From Chamaesiphon sp. (GTDB lineage: Bacteria; Cyanobacteriota; Cyanobacteriia; Cyanobacteriales; Chamaesiphonaceae), in assembly GCA_020059425.1 (NCBI GenBank), contig JAGVCD010000388.1:1-5801 (forward strand): a DNA stretch of 5,801 nucleotides. Reading direction: 5' to 3'. The number at the start of each line of letters is the position of its first letter. The first letter of the stretch is position 1. The notes under the pieces were generated by a model. The model ran no database searches. It was given only the letters and a program-made list of their open reading frames with translations, and was not told where the DNA came from. Below are positions 4,886-5,801 of this stretch, in pieces. The position numbers and the translations under genes were made by a program.

Positions 4886-5801
4886 CTATTTTCCTTTGGC
4901 TGCTGCTTTGGCGGTTTTCGCTGCTTTTTTGGCGGCTTGCTCTACCGCCAGCCGTTTTTGGTGCGCAGCTTCTTTTTCTTCTTCTAATTTGTCTAAGTAG
5001 TAATGATAGTCACCAGCATAAACGCGGAACTCGCCATCCCGAATTTCGACAATTTTGTTGGCAACTTGCGAGATAAAGTACCTGTCGTGCGAGACGACCA
5101 AAGCCGTACCGTCATAATTTTTCAAGGCATCCTCTAGCATTTCCTTGGCCGGGATATCTAAGTGATTAGTCGGCTCATCTAAGATCAACAAGTTGAAAGG
5201 CTTCAAGAGCATCTTGGCCAGTGCCAGTCGGGCTTTTTCACCACCGCTCAAGGATTCTACTTTCTTGAAAACTGTGTCACCGCTAAATAAGAAGCGTCCT
5301 AATAATGTTCGGACTTCTTCATTGCTCCATTCCGGCACTTCGTCATGGATAGTAAACATGACTGTTTTGTCTAGATCCAGGGCTTCGGCTTGATTTTGCT
5401 CAAAGTAGCTGGGTAGTACTTGGTGCTGACCAAGTGACAGACTTCCCTCTGTGGGAGTTTCGGTGCCCATAATCATTTTGAGCAGCGTAGATTTGCCACT
5501 GCCATTAGGACCCAAGAAGGCAATCCGATCGCCTTTTTCGATTAATAGATCGGCACCCAGAAATAAAATCTTGTCGCCGTAGGTATGTACCAAATTTTTG
5601 ATTTCGACTACTTCTCGGCCACTGCGCGGTGCGGGTGGAAACCGAAAGTGCAGAGTGCGACCACTGGAGAGTGGTGCTTCAATCCGTTCAATCTTATCGA
5701 GCTGCTTTTCCCGGCTTTTGGCTTGGGTACTGCGGGTGGCACTGGCGCGGAATTTTTCGACAAAGGCTTGCTGTTTTTCTAATTCTTTTTGCTGGCGCTC
5801 A
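4886..5801 (-). CDS. ABC-F family ATPase (ribosome-associated translation factor), C-terminal half
   Basis: The visible 304 residues hold the second half of an ABC-F protein; the N-terminal ATPase domain lies beyond the right edge. ABC-F proteins bind the ribosomal E site and use ATP to act on the P-site tRNA or to relieve stalling. Residues 1-41 of the visible part are the charged helical inter-domain linker (P-site tRNA interaction motif) with the typical QAKSREKQLDKIERIE end. The second ATPase domain has Walker A GPNGSGKST at 97-105, signature SGGE at 185-188, Walker B ending in D208-E209 with the ABC-F hallmark DEPTNHLD, and the switch histidine H238 in SHDRYF. There is no transmembrane part, so it is not a transporter. 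A Lys/Ala/Glu-rich tail, about 273-304, closes the protein. Which ABC-F subgroup (Uup, YheS, YbiT or EttA type) cannot be settled without the first half. A TTG at 5593 in the frame is internal, not the start. Confidence 0.94.
   Translation of the reverse strand, partial: ERQQKELEKQQAFVEKFRASATRSTQAKSREKQLDKIERIEAPLSSGRTLHFRFPPAPRSGREVVEIKNLVHTYGDKILFLGADLLIEKGDRIAFLGPNGSGKSTLLKMIMGTETPTEGSLSLGQHQVLPSYFEQNQAEALDLDKTVMFTIHDEVPEWSNEEVRTLLGRFLFSGDTVFKKVESLSGGEKARLALAKMLLKPFNLLILDEPTNHLDIPAKEMLEDALKNYDGTALVVSHDRYFISQVANKIVEIRDGEFRVYAGDYHYYLDKLEEEKEAAHQKRLAVEQAAKKAAKTAKAAAKGK

Noticed and set aside
4749..5000. 83-codon plus-strand frame spanning the lipoprotein start and ABC-F end
   Set aside because: It runs antisense to two well-supported genes and across their promoter region; no recognisable protein features.
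4886..5801. ABC transporter ATPase subunit
   Set aside because: The inter-domain linker and the DEPTNHLD motif are typical of ABC-F translation factors, and no membrane domain or permease gene is present.

Overview
The window looks like ordinary chromosomal DNA from a cyanobacterium. The palindrome CGATCG occurs 18 times by my count (about 1.4 expected by chance in 5.8 kb), including three complete HIP1 octamers GCGATCGC. HIP1 is the hallmark over-represented repeat of many cyanobacterial genomes. Protein features agree: a cyanobacterial-style RecN, an AarF/ABC1 kinase and an HLR1-like light-response element. The species cannot be named from this alone.

Layout, left to right. (1) Positions 1-1652, minus strand: recN, a DNA double-strand-break repair ATPase, complete at its N-terminus and cut by the window edge a short way before its C-terminus. 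(2) Positions 1653-1765: a divergent intergenic region of 113 bp. It holds three tandem copies of an (G/T)TTACA(A/T)(A/T)-type octamer, the architecture of an HLR1 element, which is the binding site of the response regulator RpaB. (3) Positions 1766-3724, plus strand: an AarF/UbiB/ABC1-family atypical kinase with all family motifs. (4) Positions 3793-4254, plus strand: a small ankyrin-repeat protein, preceded by a perfect TATAAT inside a 15-bp palindrome. (5) Positions 4260-4289: a hairpin terminator that, from its G-U wobbles and U tract, serves the minus strand. (6) Positions 4328-4846, minus strand: a predicted lipoprotein with a glycine-punctuated heptad repeat just after its lipidated cysteine. 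(7) Positions 4886-5801, minus strand: the C-terminal half of an ABC-F translation-factor ATPase, cut by the right edge.

The kinase and ankyrin genes read rightward and meet the leftward lipoprotein/ABC-F pair head-on at the terminator. The lipoprotein gene has its own candidate -10 box touching the ABC-F stop codon, so it need not depend on read-through. No gap exceeds 300 bases. I see no mobile element, CRISPR array, tRNA, rRNA or phage gene.

The most interesting regulatory signal is the HLR1-like triple repeat between recN and the ABC1 kinase. It suggests that light or redox stress controls a kinase family linked to prenylquinone metabolism, and possibly the DNA-repair gene opposite. The least understood gene is the heptad-repeat lipoprotein. 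I did not find evidence of a wholly new multi-gene system.
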